Under the pieces are notes generated by a model. The model was not told the origin of the DNA. It made no database searches and saw only the letters and a list, made by a program, of their open reading frames with translations. A program made the position numbers and the translations under genes. 64,000 nucleotides of DNA, from assembly GCA_021768705.1 (NCBI GenBank), contig JAETUG010000009.1, positions 16,536 to 80,535 on the forward strand. The letters run 5' to 3'. Shown here in pieces: positions 47,375 through 56,269 of the stretch (position 1 is its first letter; each line of letters begins with the position of its first letter). This DNA comes from Bacillota bacterium. Its GTDB lineage: Bacteria; Bacillota; Clostridia; Lachnospirales; Anaerotignaceae.

Positions 47375-48568
47375 ATGTTAAAAGGAAAGACCGTTGTTTT
47401 GGGTGTAACAGGCAGCATTGCCGCTTATAAAATGGCAAATGTAGCAAGTATGCTGGTGAAGCTGCAGGCAGATGTTCATGTAATTATGACACAGAATGCC
47501 TGTCAGTTTATTACGCCTGTTACTTTTGAAACACTGACAGGTAATAAATGTATGGTAGATACCTTTGACCGCAATTTTCAGTTCCATGTAGCCCATGTTT
47601 CCATTGCGAAAAAGGCAGATGTGCTGCTGATCTCTCCCGCTTCTGCAAATGTGATCGGTAAACTGGCAAATGGTATTGCGGATGATATGCTGACAACAAC
47701 AGCTATGGCTTGCACCTGCAAGACCATCATCGCGCCTGCCATGAACACCAATATGTATCATAATCCCATTCTGCAGGATAATCTGAAAAAATTGGCGGAC
47801 TATGGCTATGAGATCATTGCCCCTGAAAAAGGTTTGCTGGCTTGCAGAGATATCGGAGATGGCAAAATGCCTTCTGAAGATGTTCTGGTGGGTCATATTA
47901 TCAGAGAAATTGCTTACGAAAAAGACCTTGCTGGCATGAAGGTCATCGTGACTGCAGGTCCTACCCAGGAAAGTATCGACCCTGTCCGCTATATCACAAA
48001 TCATTCCACAGGCAAAATGGGTTATGAACTGGCAAAGGCTGCTATGCTGCGTGGTGCAGAGGTTACATTGGTCAGCGGCGTAACCATGCTGGAAAAGCCT
48101 TTGTTTGTAGATTTTGTGCAGGTAACCAGCGCAGGGGATATGTTTGAAGCCATGAAGGCTCGTTTCCTGGATAACGATATCATTATCAAGGCTGCAGCAG
48201 TTGCCGATTACAAGCCTAAAAATTACAATGATGAAAAAACAAAGAAAAAAGACGGCGATATGTCCATCGAACTGGACAGAACGCAGGATATCCTGAAATA
48301 TATGGGAGAACACCGCAGAGAAGGGCAGTTCTACTGTGGCTTCTCCATGGAAACACAGAATATGTTGGAAAATTCCCGTGTAAAGCTGGATAAGAAAAAT
48401 ATCGACATGGTAGTGGCAAATAACCTGAAAGTTGCCGGCAGCGGCTTTGGTACAGATACTAATGTTGTTACCATGATCTCCAAGCAGGAAGAAATCGAAC
48501 TGGAGCTGCTGACAAAAGAAGAAGTAGCCCATAAGATTTTGGATGAAATTCTGAAGCTGAAAGGCTGA
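47375..48568 (+). CDS. coaBC: bifunctional phosphopantothenoylcysteine decarboxylase/synthetase
   Basis: The 397-residue enzyme makes 4'-phosphopantetheine in two steps of coenzyme A synthesis. The CoaC half has the active-site His74 (HVAHVSIAKK), PAMNTNM (121-127) and Cys157 (LLACRDIGDGKMP). The CoaB half starts near 190 with VTAGPTQESIDPVRYITNHS and has the AAVADYKPK and AAGSGFGTDTN-type nucleotide sites. ATG 47375 follows AAAGGAG. Confidence 0.95.
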   Translation: MLKGKTVVLGVTGSIAAYKMANVASMLVKLQADVHVIMTQNACQFITPVTFETLTGNKCMVDTFDRNFQFHVAHVSIAKKADVLLISPASANVIGKLANGIADDMLTTTAMACTCKTIIAPAMNTNMYHNPILQDNLKKLADYGYEIIAPEKGLLACRDIGDGKMPSEDVLVGHIIREIAYEKDLAGMKVIVTAGPTQESIDPVRYITNHSTGKMGYELAKAAMLRGAEVTLVSGVTMLEKPLFVDFVQVTSAGDMFEAMKARFLDNDIIIKAAAVADYKPKNYNDEKTKKKDGDMSIELDRTQDILKYMGEHRREGQFYCGFSMETQNMLENSRVKLDKKNIDMVVANNLKVAGSGFGTDTNVVTMISKQEEIELELLTKEEVAHKILDEILKLKG

Positions 48569-48594
48569 TATCAAAAAAATAGTGTAATCAAATG

Positions 48595-48625
48595 ACCCCC
48601 GCAGGAAATTCCTGTGGGGGTTTGT
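48595..48625. terminator. terminator between coaBC and the convergent icd
   Basis: ACCCCCGCAGGAA (48595-48607) pairs with TTCCTGTGGGGGT (48609-48621, one G-U). Very stable; weak T tail. Confidence 0.75.
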
Positions 48626-48641
48626 TGTGTCCGATTTTTTA

Positions 48642-49640
48642 TTACAGTTTTGCGATGACTGCGTCAGCGAATTCCTCTGTGGAGGCTGTGCCGCCCATAT
48701 CCTGTGTCAATGTTTTCCCTTCGGAAATGACTGCAGATACTGCTTTTTCGATGGCTGCCGCCGCTTCTGCTTCGCCCAGATGCGCCAGCATCAGGGAAGC
48801 GGAGAGGATGGCTGCAGTAGGGTTGATCTTATGCTGTCCTGCGATATCAGGGGCGGAACCATGGATGGGTTCAAAAATAGCGCCGTCTGCGCCGACATTT
48901 GCGCTGGGGGTCAGACCCAAGCCGCCTACCAGACCTGCGCACAGGTCGGAAACGATATCACCGTAGAGGTTGGGGCAAACCAGTACATCGTAATCTTCGG
49001 GATGCATCACCAGTCTCATGCACATAGCATCTACGATGCTGTCGTTGAATTCGATCTGGGGATATTCCTTGGCGATCTGTCTTGCTACATCCAGGAACAG
49101 ACCGTCGGTACATTTCATGATATTTGCCTTATGTACGGCTGTGACCTTTTTTCTGCCTTCTCTTACCGCATATTCAAAAGCATAACGACAGATGCGTTCA
49201 CAGCCTTTTCTTGTAATCAACTTAATGCTTTCTGCTGCATCTTCGCCTACCATGTGTTCGATGCCTGCGTAAAGGTCCTCTGTATTTTCACGGACAATCA
49301 CCAGATCGATATTATCGTATCTTGTGATGACACCGGGGTAGGTTTTCGCAGGACGTACGTTGGCATAGAGGTCGAAAGTTTTACGCAGGGCAACGTTTAC
49401 ACTGCGGAAGCCTGTGCCAACGGGTGTGGTGATAGGGCCTTTCAGGGCAACACCGTTTTTACGGATGGATTCGATGACATGGTCGGGCAGGGGAGTGCCA
49501 TATTTTTCGATCATGGCTGCGCCTGCTTCCATTTCGTCCCACTGGATATCCACACCGGTGGCCTCTACGACTCTTTTTGCTGCAGCAACGACTTCGGGGC
49601 CGCTGCCGTCGCCGGGGATCAAAGTTACTTTATGTGCCAT
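48642..49640 (-). CDS. icd: NAD-dependent isocitrate dehydrogenase
   Basis: The 332-residue protein is in the isocitrate/isopropylmalate dehydrogenase family ([56 protein letters not shown]). The short length and HGSAPDIAG type point to the NAD-linked isocitrate enzyme rather than LeuB. It is the last gene of the citrate synthase-aconitase-IDH operon and would deliver 2-oxoglutarate for glutamate synthesis. Confidence 0.88.
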   Translation of the reverse strand: MAHKVTLIPGDGSGPEVVAAAKRVVEATGVDIQWDEMEAGAAMIEKYGTPLPDHVIESIRKNGVALKGPITTPVGTGFRSVNVALRKTFDLYANVRPAKTYPGVITRYDNIDLVIVRENTEDLYAGIEHMVGEDAAESIKLITRKGCERICRYAFEYAVREGRKKVTAVHKANIMKCTDGLFLDVARQIAKEYPQIEFNDSIVDAMCMRLVMHPEDYDVLVCPNLYGDIVSDLCAGLVGGLGLTPSANVGADGAIFEPIHGSAPDIAGQHKINPTAAILSASLMLAHLGEAEAAAAIEKAVSAVISEGKTLTQDMGGTASTEEFADAVIAKL

Positions 49641-49660
49641 ATTCTAACTTCCTTTCTTCA

Positions 49661-49781
49661 TTGAGGGTTTCACCCTCAAACTCCCACTTAGGGGGTCACC
49701 CCCTAAGAACCCGATATACATGCTTCTGCGAATGGGGGTACAGGGGAATCACTCCCCTGTCGGGGTTTGGGGCAGAGCCCC
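49661..49781. repeat. intergenic array of four hairpins between acn and icd
   Basis: Four consecutive palindromes: TTGAGGG-TTTCA-CCCTCAA (49661-49679), CTTAGGGGG-TCA-CCCCCTAAG (49687-49707), CAGGGGA-ATCAC-TCCCCTG (49741-49759) and GGGGC-AGA-GCCCC (49769-49781). The first two share a TCA loop core. It looks like a dispersed palindromic element of this genome (REP/MITE-like) lying within the operon. Confidence 0.65.
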
Positions 49782-49785
49782 ATAA

Positions 49786-51720
49786 TCATTTGCTTTCTTT
49801 TGTGTAGTTCAGTAAACCGCCGGCCAGCAGAATGTCACACTGTCTTGCGGAAATATTCAGTCTTGTGGGGATTTCTTCGCCTGTGCGCACCAAAGTAACC
49901 ATGACGTTTTGACCTTCTACTGCGCCTTTGATCTGATCTGCTGCATATTTGATGATAAATGCATCGCCCAGCTGAATGTTGTCATAATCCCATTCATTTA
50001 CAAATACCAGAGGCAGGATACCGTTGTTGATGAGGTTTGCCATATGGATACGAGCGAAGGATTTGGCAATAACGCCTTTTACACCCAGCTGCAGAGGAGC
50101 CAGTGCTGCGTGTTCACGGCTGCTGCCCTGTCCATAGTTCTGCCCTGCGATGATAAAACCGCCGCCTGCTGCTTTTGCTCTTGCGGGGAATGCAGGATCG
50201 CAGGGTGTCAGGCAATAATCTGCCAGATAAGGCACATTAGAACGGAAAGGCAGGAGCTTTGCGTTGGAAGGCATAATGTGGTCTGTGGTGATATTATCAT
50301 CCACTTTGATCAATGCGCTGCCTTTGATCTCTTTGGGTACCTTTGTGTTTTTGGGGAAGGGCTGGATATTGGGGCCTCTTACCACTTTGACACATTCCCC
50401 TTCGGGAGCGGGAGGAATGATGAGGTTATCATTGACCATGAAATGCTCAGGCATAGAAACCAGAGGTGCTTCGCCCAATGCATGGGGGTCTGTCAGCACG
50501 CCTGCCAATGCGCTGGCAACGGCGGTTTCGGGGCTGACGATATAAACCTGTGCGGATTTTGTGCCACTTCTGCCTTCAAAGTTTCTGTTGATGGTACGCA
50601 GGGAAACGGCATTTGTTGCGGGGGCCTGGCCCATACCAATACAAGGACCGCAGCCACATTCCAAAATTCTTGCGCCGGCGGAAATGATATCCGCCAATGC
50701 GCCGTTGGCAGCCAGCATATTCATGACCTGTTTGGAGCCGGGAGCGATAACCAGGCTTACATCGGGATGAACAGATTTGCCTTTCAAGAGGGCGGCAACG
50801 GTCATCATATCTGTATAGGAAGAGTTTGTGCAGGAGCCGATAGCAACCTGATCTACTTTCAGACCTGCAATATCTTTGACCTGTTTGATATTATCGGGGG
50901 AGTGGGGGCATGCCACTAGAGGAGCGATCTCATCCAGAGCGATCGTCACTTCTTCATCATATATAGCATCTGCATCTGCACTTAGTTCTATCCAGTCTTC
51001 ACCGCGACCCTGTGCTTCCAGGAATCTCTTTGTCACTTCATCGGAAGGGAACACGGATGTGGTTGCGCCCAGCTCTGCTCCCATGTTTGTGATGGTTGCT
51101 CTTTGGGGAACGCTCAGAGATTTCACGCCTTCGCCTGCATATTCCATGACTTTGCCTACGCCGCCTTTTACGGACAGTCTGCGCAGTACTTCCAGAATCA
51201 CGTCTTTCGCTGTTACCCAAGGGGAAAGCTTGCCTGTCAGGTTGATTCTGCAAACCTTAGGCATTGCCAGATAATAAGCACCGCCGCCCATAGCTACAGC
51301 AACATCCAGACCGCCTGCGCCGATGGCCAGCATACCGATACCGCCGCCTGTGGGGGTATGGCTGTCAGAGCCCAGCAGGGTTTTGCCGGGTTTGCCGAAG
51401 CGTTCCAGATGTACCTGGTGGCAGATACCGTTGCCGGGTTTGGAGAAATAGATGCCGTGTTTGCTGGCAACTGTCTGGATATATTTATGGTCGTCTGCAT
51501 TTTCAAAGCCTGTCTGCAGTGTATTGTGGTCGATATAAGCGACAGATTTTTCTGTTTTGACACGGGGGATGCCGATGGCTTCAAACTGCAGATATGCCAT
51601 GGTACCTGTGGAGTCCTGTGTCAATGTCTGGTCGATCTTGATAGCGATTTCCTTACCGGCTACCATTTCGCCGCTTACCAGATGATTTTTGATGAGTTTT
51701 TCAGTAATATTCATTCCCAT
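49786..51720 (-). CDS. acnA: aconitate hydratase
   Basis: The 644-residue enzyme interconverts citrate and isocitrate with a 4Fe-4S cluster: the cluster cysteines are in AIGSCTNSSYTDM and ILECGCGPCIGMG. Other active-site blocks are GSDSHTPTGGG and the C-terminal swivel domain GQNYGQGSSREHAALAP. The length and order match the shorter, mitochondrial-type aconitases used by Clostridia. The RBS is AGGAGGAAAA. Operon with icd and the Re-citrate synthase. Confidence 0.95.
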   Translation of the reverse strand: MGMNITEKLIKNHLVSGEMVAGKEIAIKIDQTLTQDSTGTMAYLQFEAIGIPRVKTEKSVAYIDHNTLQTGFENADDHKYIQTVASKHGIYFSKPGNGICHQVHLERFGKPGKTLLGSDSHTPTGGGIGMLAIGAGGLDVAVAMGGGAYYLAMPKVCRINLTGKLSPWVTAKDVILEVLRRLSVKGGVGKVMEYAGEGVKSLSVPQRATITNMGAELGATTSVFPSDEVTKRFLEAQGRGEDWIELSADADAIYDEEVTIALDEIAPLVACPHSPDNIKQVKDIAGLKVDQVAIGSCTNSSYTDMMTVAALLKGKSVHPDVSLVIAPGSKQVMNMLAANGALADIISAGARILECGCGPCIGMGQAPATNAVSLRTINRNFEGRSGTKSAQVYIVSPETAVASALAGVLTDPHALGEAPLVSMPEHFMVNDNLIIPPAPEGECVKVVRGPNIQPFPKNTKVPKEIKGSALIKVDDNITTDHIMPSNAKLLPFRSNVPYLADYCLTPCDPAFPARAKAAGGGFIIAGQNYGQGSSREHAALAPLQLGVKGVIAKSFARIHMANLINNGILPLVFVNEWDYDNIQLGDAFIIKYAADQIKGAVEGQNVMVTLVRTGEEIPTRLNISARQCDILLAGGLLNYTKESK

Positions 51721-51764
51721 ATTTTTTTCCTCCTGAGAAAAAATAAATTTTATCTAAAGTATAA

Positions 51765-53141
51765 TCAAAGTCTTTTTGCCAATTCGGGCAGCAGTTCTTT
51801 CAGTGCATCTTCCATTTCCTCTTCACTGATAAAGGTCATACGGCCATCGCTGTACTGCTTGTCTACCCATTCCTTCAGGATCACAGTACGAGGGTCGTTT
51901 TTATCCATTTTTTCATCACCTGTCAGCTTCAGTGTCTGGTTCAGCCAGTAAGCAACGCCTGCCAGACCGGAATTTTTATTGACTTCTACGCTCAGAGGGC
52001 GGTTCAGCAGCTTGTCTGTATTGAAGATGTTGTAGATCTCCTGATCCTTTGCAACACCGTCTGCGTGGATGCCGGCTCTTGTTACGTTGAAGTCTCTGCC
52101 TACGAAAGGGGTGCGAGGGGGGATCTTGTAGCCAAGTTCCTTTTCGTAATATTCGGCGATTTCTGTGATCACTGTAGTATCCATGCCGTCCAAGGTGCCT
52201 CTCAGGGAAGCATATTCCATAACCATAGCTTCCAGAGGGGTGTTGCCTGTTCTCTCGCCAATACCCAGCAGAGAGCAGTTGACAGAGGAACAGCCATACA
52301 GCCATGCAGTAGAAGCATTTACGACTGCCTTGTAGAAGTCGTTATGACCATGCCATTCCAGCAGTTCACTGGGAATCTGCGCAAAGTGGTTGACACCATA
52401 GATGATACCGCCCACGGAACGGGGCAGTGTAGCACCCGGATAAGGTACGCCATAGCCCATAGTATCACAGAAACGGATTTTTACAGGAAGCTGATATTTA
52501 TCCATCAGCTTTTTCAGCTCTGTGGCAAAGGGAACAACGCAGCCATAGAAGTCAGCTCTTGTAACGTCCTCAAAGTGGCAGCGGGGAGTGATCCCCATAT
52601 CCAGTGCGGCTTCCACGATTTCCAGATAGCCATCGATCGCTTGTTTTCTGGTTTTATGTAATTTATTGAAGATGTGATAGTCGGAGCAGGAAACCAAGAT
52701 GCCGCATTCGGGCATGCCCATTTCTTTTACCAGCTTGAAATCTTCTTTTGTAGCTCTGATCCAACCTGTGATTTCCGGAAATTCAAAGCCCAGTTCACGG
52801 CAGGCTTCGATGGCTTTGCGGTCGTTTTCGCTGTAGAGGAAAAATTCGCATTGTCTGATTTTGCCCTTGGGGCCGCCCAGTCTGTGCATCATTTCATACA
52901 GTGTTTTAATCTGCTCTACGGTATAAGGGGCGCGGGACTGCTGACCATCGCGGAAGGTAGTATCTGTCAGCCAGATATCATCAGGCATATTCATAGGAAC
53001 CTGACGATAGTTGAAAGTAACCTTAGGTACTTCATCATAGCTGTAGTTGTCGCGGTAAAGGTTGGGTTCTGGGATATCCTGCAGGCTGTACTTGTATCGT
53101 CTCAGTTCCAGCAGGTTGGTTTTGTCGTTATAAGTGATCAA
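51765..53141 (-). CDS. Re-type citrate synthase (homocitrate synthase-like)
   Basis: The 458-residue protein is of the HMGL/isopropylmalate synthase fold (DDIWLTDTTFRDGQQSRAPY; LEWHGHNDFYKAVVNASTAW; CSLLGIGERTGNTPLEAMV; FVGRDFNVTRAGIHADGV). Its close fit to the C. kluyveri-type Re-citrate synthase, and the following aconitase and IDH genes, indicate citrate formation from acetyl-CoA and oxaloacetate. TTG 53141 has GAAGGAG 8 nt upstream; upstream in-frame sequence lacks an RBS. No Si-type citrate synthase gene was seen. Confidence 0.88.
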   Translation of the reverse strand: MITYNDKTNLLELRRYKYSLQDIPEPNLYRDNYSYDEVPKVTFNYRQVPMNMPDDIWLTDTTFRDGQQSRAPYTVEQIKTLYEMMHRLGGPKGKIRQCEFFLYSENDRKAIEACRELGFEFPEITGWIRATKEDFKLVKEMGMPECGILVSCSDYHIFNKLHKTRKQAIDGYLEIVEAALDMGITPRCHFEDVTRADFYGCVVPFATELKKLMDKYQLPVKIRFCDTMGYGVPYPGATLPRSVGGIIYGVNHFAQIPSELLEWHGHNDFYKAVVNASTAWLYGCSSVNCSLLGIGERTGNTPLEAMVMEYASLRGTLDGMDTTVITEIAEYYEKELGYKIPPRTPFVGRDFNVTRAGIHADGVAKDQEIYNIFNTDKLLNRPLSVEVNKNSGLAGVAYWLNQTLKLTGDEKMDKNDPRTVILKEWVDKQYSDGRMTFISEEEMEDALKELLPELAKRL

Positions 53142-53216
53142 AGCTATCACTCCTTCTATTGTTATTTGTTTGCTCTGCAAGAACAACTGCTTTTGTATTG
53201 CTCTTTATATTTATAG

Positions 53217-53245
53217 AATATATCAATAAAATTATGTTTTGTCAA
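53217..53245 (-). promoter_or_regulatory. promoter of the citrate-aconitase-IDH operon
   Basis: On the minus strand TTGACA (53240-53245), 17 nt and TATATT (53217-53222). A leader of about 65 nt follows before the TTG start. Confidence 0.75.
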
Positions 53246-53514
53246 CAAAAATGATAAAAATATTTAATAAATGATTTTTTCTTTGCTTGCTTGATATAAA
53301 TACTTATTTTTCAACGGTTTATTTGATTTAATACAATGTTTTTGAATTTGAAATTTATTCGATTTTAGAATATATTTAAAAATAATACGGAAATTGATTC
53401 AAATTATTTATGGATAATTTGATAAAAGAAAAAGACACTTTGTGAAACATTCAAGCATTTTCCTTTTTCCGCCTTTATGGTATAATCTTTTTAAGAATTG
53501 CTTAGGAGGTCAAT
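53246..53514. promoter_or_regulatory. AT-rich divergent intergenic region
   Basis: About 270 bp of very AT-rich DNA between the leftward citrate operon and the rightward 80-residue gene. No ORF or strong hairpin is seen. TATAAT at 53481-53486 with TTTTCC 17 nt upstream is the probable rightward promoter. A-tracts suggest curvature or UP-like elements. Confidence 0.5.
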
Positions 53515-53757
53515 ATGGAACAGAAAGAACTGAAAAGACTTCTGCAGATCACGCAGGAGATCTATGAAAAGAAAAACGAGGTTGATGCCACAGATATTTA
53601 TAAAGCTGCAGGCATCACTGCCGCAGAAGCTAATGCGTTTATCCTGAAAGCAGAGGAGGAAAACCTTGCGGATGTGGTGGAGATCGATATGTGCTGCGGT
53701 GCGGATTATGTCATCAAAGGTCTGACGAAAAAAGGACTGGCATTGATCACAGAGTAA
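53515..53757 (+). CDS. small winged-helix-like protein, unknown function
   Basis: The 80-residue protein starts at ATG 53515 behind TTAGGAGG. Its helix pattern (KELKRLLQITQEIYEKKNEV; DIYKAAGITAAEANAFILKA; YVIKGLTKKGLALI) looks like a minimal winged helix. It ends in a strong terminator, so it forms its own unit. Confidence 0.65.
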   Translation: MEQKELKRLLQITQEIYEKKNEVDATDIYKAAGITAAEANAFILKAEEENLADVVEIDMCCGADYVIKGLTKKGLALITE

Positions 53758-53763
53758 CCAAAG

Positions 53764-53797
53764 AAAAGACCGCTTGAAAAAATCAGCGGTCTTTTTT
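53764..53797. terminator. bidirectional terminator
   Basis: AAAAGACCGCT (53764-53774) pairs with AGCGGTCTTTT (53785-53795). It ends both the 80-residue gene and the leftward DUF6323 gene. Confidence 0.9.
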
Positions 53798-53801
53798 GTG
53801 G

Positions 53802-54359
53802 TCAAAATAAATTCTGCAGTGCCTGAAAAAATAATTCTCTGTCCCAACGGTTTTCTTCGGCAAGCTCTGTGTAGGGATTTTCGTCTTCCAAAAGGGCATA
53901 TTCATCCCGTTCTTTTTCCAGCAAAGGGTCTCCCCTGCGAATGGCTCTGCAGAAGCGTTCCAGACATGTATTCCGAAGATATTCCACGTCTCCGAAGCAG
54001 ACTTCTTCAAATTGCTGTGCCATGAAGGAAAGCAACTCGCTATCCGACAGTAGGTCAAAGGATTCATTTTTATATTCGTAGAAAATATCTTGCAATTGGA
54101 GTAGGGTTTCTGTATAGGTTTCTTGAGTGATGTATGCAGAATCGCAGAAGGCATCGATCAGGGCAGGCAGGATGCTTTCGCCAAATTCCAGCCGTTCCTG
54201 CTGCCGCAACGCTGTTTTTCTTTCGGACAGAAGCAGTTTTGCGTCTGCTTCTGTCAGGGCAAGCCCGAAGGCGGTAGTTTTGTTGTTGCAGTCCAGCAAG
54301 CACGCCAGTTGTTTCTTTTCCTGTTCTAATTGCATCCATTCCATGAGGTTTTTCTTCAA
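53802..54359 (-). CDS. DUF6323-like protein
   Basis: The 185-residue protein is mostly helical (FGLALTEADAKLLLSERKTAL; LEFGESILPALIDAFCDSAYI). It sits directly after the DUF6179-like gene, a pairing common in Clostridia. TTG 54359 has AAAGGAGAG upstream; the open frame begins at 54416 inside the neighbouring gene. Function is unknown. Confidence 0.75.
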   Translation of the reverse strand: MKKNLMEWMQLEQEKKQLACLLDCNNKTTAFGLALTEADAKLLLSERKTALRQQERLEFGESILPALIDAFCDSAYITQETYTETLLQLQDIFYEYKNESFDLLSDSELLSFMAQQFEEVCFGDVEYLRNTCLERFCRAIRRGDPLLEKERDEYALLEDENPYTELAEENRWDRELFFQALQNLF

Positions 54360-54373
54360 ATCGATCTCTCCTT

Positions 54374-55201
54374 TTATACGATACGAGACAAAGAATCCTT
54401 TTCCATTCCCAGCCAAAGCTCTGTGGCAATATCCTCGACAGCATAGTTTAGATATGTTTCCATAGCTGTATCCTGCGGAAAATACTGGGCAAGAAACTGC
54501 AGCAAAAGGATGGTAAGCCTTTCTTTCAATGCTTCTTTTGAAAGCCCGTTGAGTTTGGTTCGCAGATTATTATAATCGATATCGCTGAATCGTTCTTTTT
54601 CCTGATGGATATCCAGCAAAAGCAGGCACATTAATTTTTTCAGCACATGATAGGGCAAGTTCAAAAACAGCTCTTCCCATTGGGGATGATGCTTGGAAAG
54701 GGCAGAGCGGACAAATTCCTCGGAAAAGCATCGCAGAAATCGCTGTTCTGTTTCTATACATTTCAGATATGTCGTAATCCGATCGATGCCGCAAAGGGCT
54801 TCCAAAGGGAGAAGCAGGGGATAATCTAATGTCAGGATATGCTCCTGTGGGGTAAACAAAGGATCATACCAACGGAAAAAAGCAGGGAAGCCTTGGACGA
54901 TGGTTTCTTCGTATGCCCGATTTCCATAGGATGAGAAGCGTTCCATTAGGGCGTTGTATCGCGCCGCTGTTTGTTTTGTTTTTTTCAAGACAGCCTCATA
55001 CCCAAAGGCATAGGCATCAGCGGGGGAAAGTACGGCTGCGGGCAGGTCTGCAGGAGCAGATTTCATCTCTTGTATACAATAAAGCACTGCTTCCATCAGC
55101 TGTTGTGCTGTTTCATAGGAAATAGAAGTGCTTTCATTTCGTGTATACTTTCTGGAAAGACTTTCTACGATAGGCAAAAGCTTTGCAAGTTCATATTTCA
55201 T
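54374..55201 (-). CDS. DUF6179-like protein
   Basis: The 275-residue helical protein (YELAKLLPIVESLSRKYTRN; AVLSPADAYAFGYEAVLKKT; PLFTPQEHILTLDYPLL) is the upstream partner of the DUF6323-like gene, about 14 bp away. ATG 55201 follows AAAGGAGGGA. No enzymatic motif is visible. Confidence 0.75.
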   Translation of the reverse strand: MKYELAKLLPIVESLSRKYTRNESTSISYETAQQLMEAVLYCIQEMKSAPADLPAAVLSPADAYAFGYEAVLKKTKQTAARYNALMERFSSYGNRAYEETIVQGFPAFFRWYDPLFTPQEHILTLDYPLLLPLEALCGIDRITTYLKCIETEQRFLRCFSEEFVRSALSKHHPQWEELFLNLPYHVLKKLMCLLLLDIHQEKERFSDIDYNNLRTKLNGLSKEALKERLTILLLQFLAQYFPQDTAMETYLNYAVEDIATELWLGMEKDSLSRIV

Positions 55202-55263
55202 AGTATCCCTCCTTTTCTTCTTTGAACTGTGATTATACAGCGGATCGCAGAATGGTACAAGAC

Positions 55264-55356
55264 TTGAAAAAATAGCGATTTTGTGGTATGATAAATGTGG
55301 AAAAAATAAAAAGAATCCGAATTTTTCATGGTTTCATGTCAAATTCGGATTTTTCC
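55264..55356 (+). ncRNA. promoter followed at once by a terminator (short RNA or attenuator)
   Basis: TTGAAA (55264-55269), 17 nt and TATGAT (55287-55292) are followed some 20 nt later by a strong terminator: AATCCGAATTT (55314-55324) with AAATTCGGATT (55341-55351), then TTTCC. This would give a ~55-nt RNA or attenuate the esterase gene 90 bp downstream. Confidence 0.45.
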
Positions 55357-55446
55357 TTTTCTTTTGCTGAAATGGACTGCCTTGCCATTTGCAGATGCTT
55401 GTGTTATATTAAAAAAAATTCTTTCCTGGAAGAGGGGAAAGCGTAG

Positions 55447-56226
55447 ATGGGAGAGATTAAAATGACGGAGCGTTTTGAAGTGACTGTTCCTATACCTGGG
55501 GGATATGAGGAACGTCACGTTTATATTTATTTGCCGAAATCCTATTTCCATCAGGAGGAAAGAAGATATCCGGTCTTATATATGTTTGACGGGCATAATG
55601 TATTTTTCGATGAGGATGCCACTTATGGGAAATCTTGGGGCATGGAATGGTATATGGACCGCACCCATACCCAGGTGATTATTGTTGCGGTGGAATGCAG
55701 CCACGATCCCGATCATGGCAGGTTGAAGGAATATGCGCCTTTTTCCTTCCGCGATCAGGAGGTGGGAGAGATCATTGGCACAGGCGAAACGACTATGGAT
55801 TGGTTTGCCTATGAATTGAAGCCTTCTATCGATGAAAGCTTTCGTACTCTGTCCGACAGAGATCATACCTTTATCGCCGGCAGTTCTATGGGCGGGCTGA
55901 TGAGTCTGTATGCGCTGATGCAGTATAATCATATTTTTTCCCGAGCGGCAGCCTTGTCTCCTTCTTTGTGGACAGACCCCAGAAAGGTAAAGAACATGAT
56001 TACCCGGGCGAAGTTGGACCCTCATACCATTTTGTATATGGATTATGGCTCTGAGGAATGGAAAAATCATAAAGGGGTTCGCCGCTTGTTCGGTGACGTT
56101 TCCTCTATGCTGATACAAAAAGGTGTTCTGCTGAACAGTCGAATCGTGCCCTATGGAGAACATTGCGAAGCCAGCTGGGAAAGACAGATCCCGTTTTTTA
56201 TGAAAACATTGTTATATCGAGGATGA
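55447..56226 (+). CDS. esterase of the enterochelin-esterase/esterase D type
   Basis: The 259-residue alpha/beta hydrolase has the nucleophile elbow AGSSMGGLMS (Ser in GSSMG), YPVLYMFDGHNVF and a late EHCEASWERQ with the likely catalytic His. Substrate is unknown; relatives hydrolyse acyl esters or siderophores. ATG 55447 has GAGGGGAAAG upstream; ATG 55462 is an alternative start. Confidence 0.85.
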   Translation: MGEIKMTERFEVTVPIPGGYEERHVYIYLPKSYFHQEERRYPVLYMFDGHNVFFDEDATYGKSWGMEWYMDRTHTQVIIVAVECSHDPDHGRLKEYAPFSFRDQEVGEIIGTGETTMDWFAYELKPSIDESFRTLSDRDHTFIAGSSMGGLMSLYALMQYNHIFSRAAALSPSLWTDPRKVKNMITRAKLDPHTILYMDYGSEEWKNHKGVRRLFGDVSSMLIQKGVLLNSRIVPYGEHCEASWERQIPFFMKTLLYRG

Positions 56227-56269
56227 ATCAATATTTTACAAAAGATATTTGAAAAGAATGGAGGCAGCT

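Noticed and set aside
47378..48574. 398-codon reverse ORF across coaBC
   Set aside because: It is fully antisense to a clearly identified enzyme gene, with no RBS and an improbable His/Cys/Ile-rich composition.
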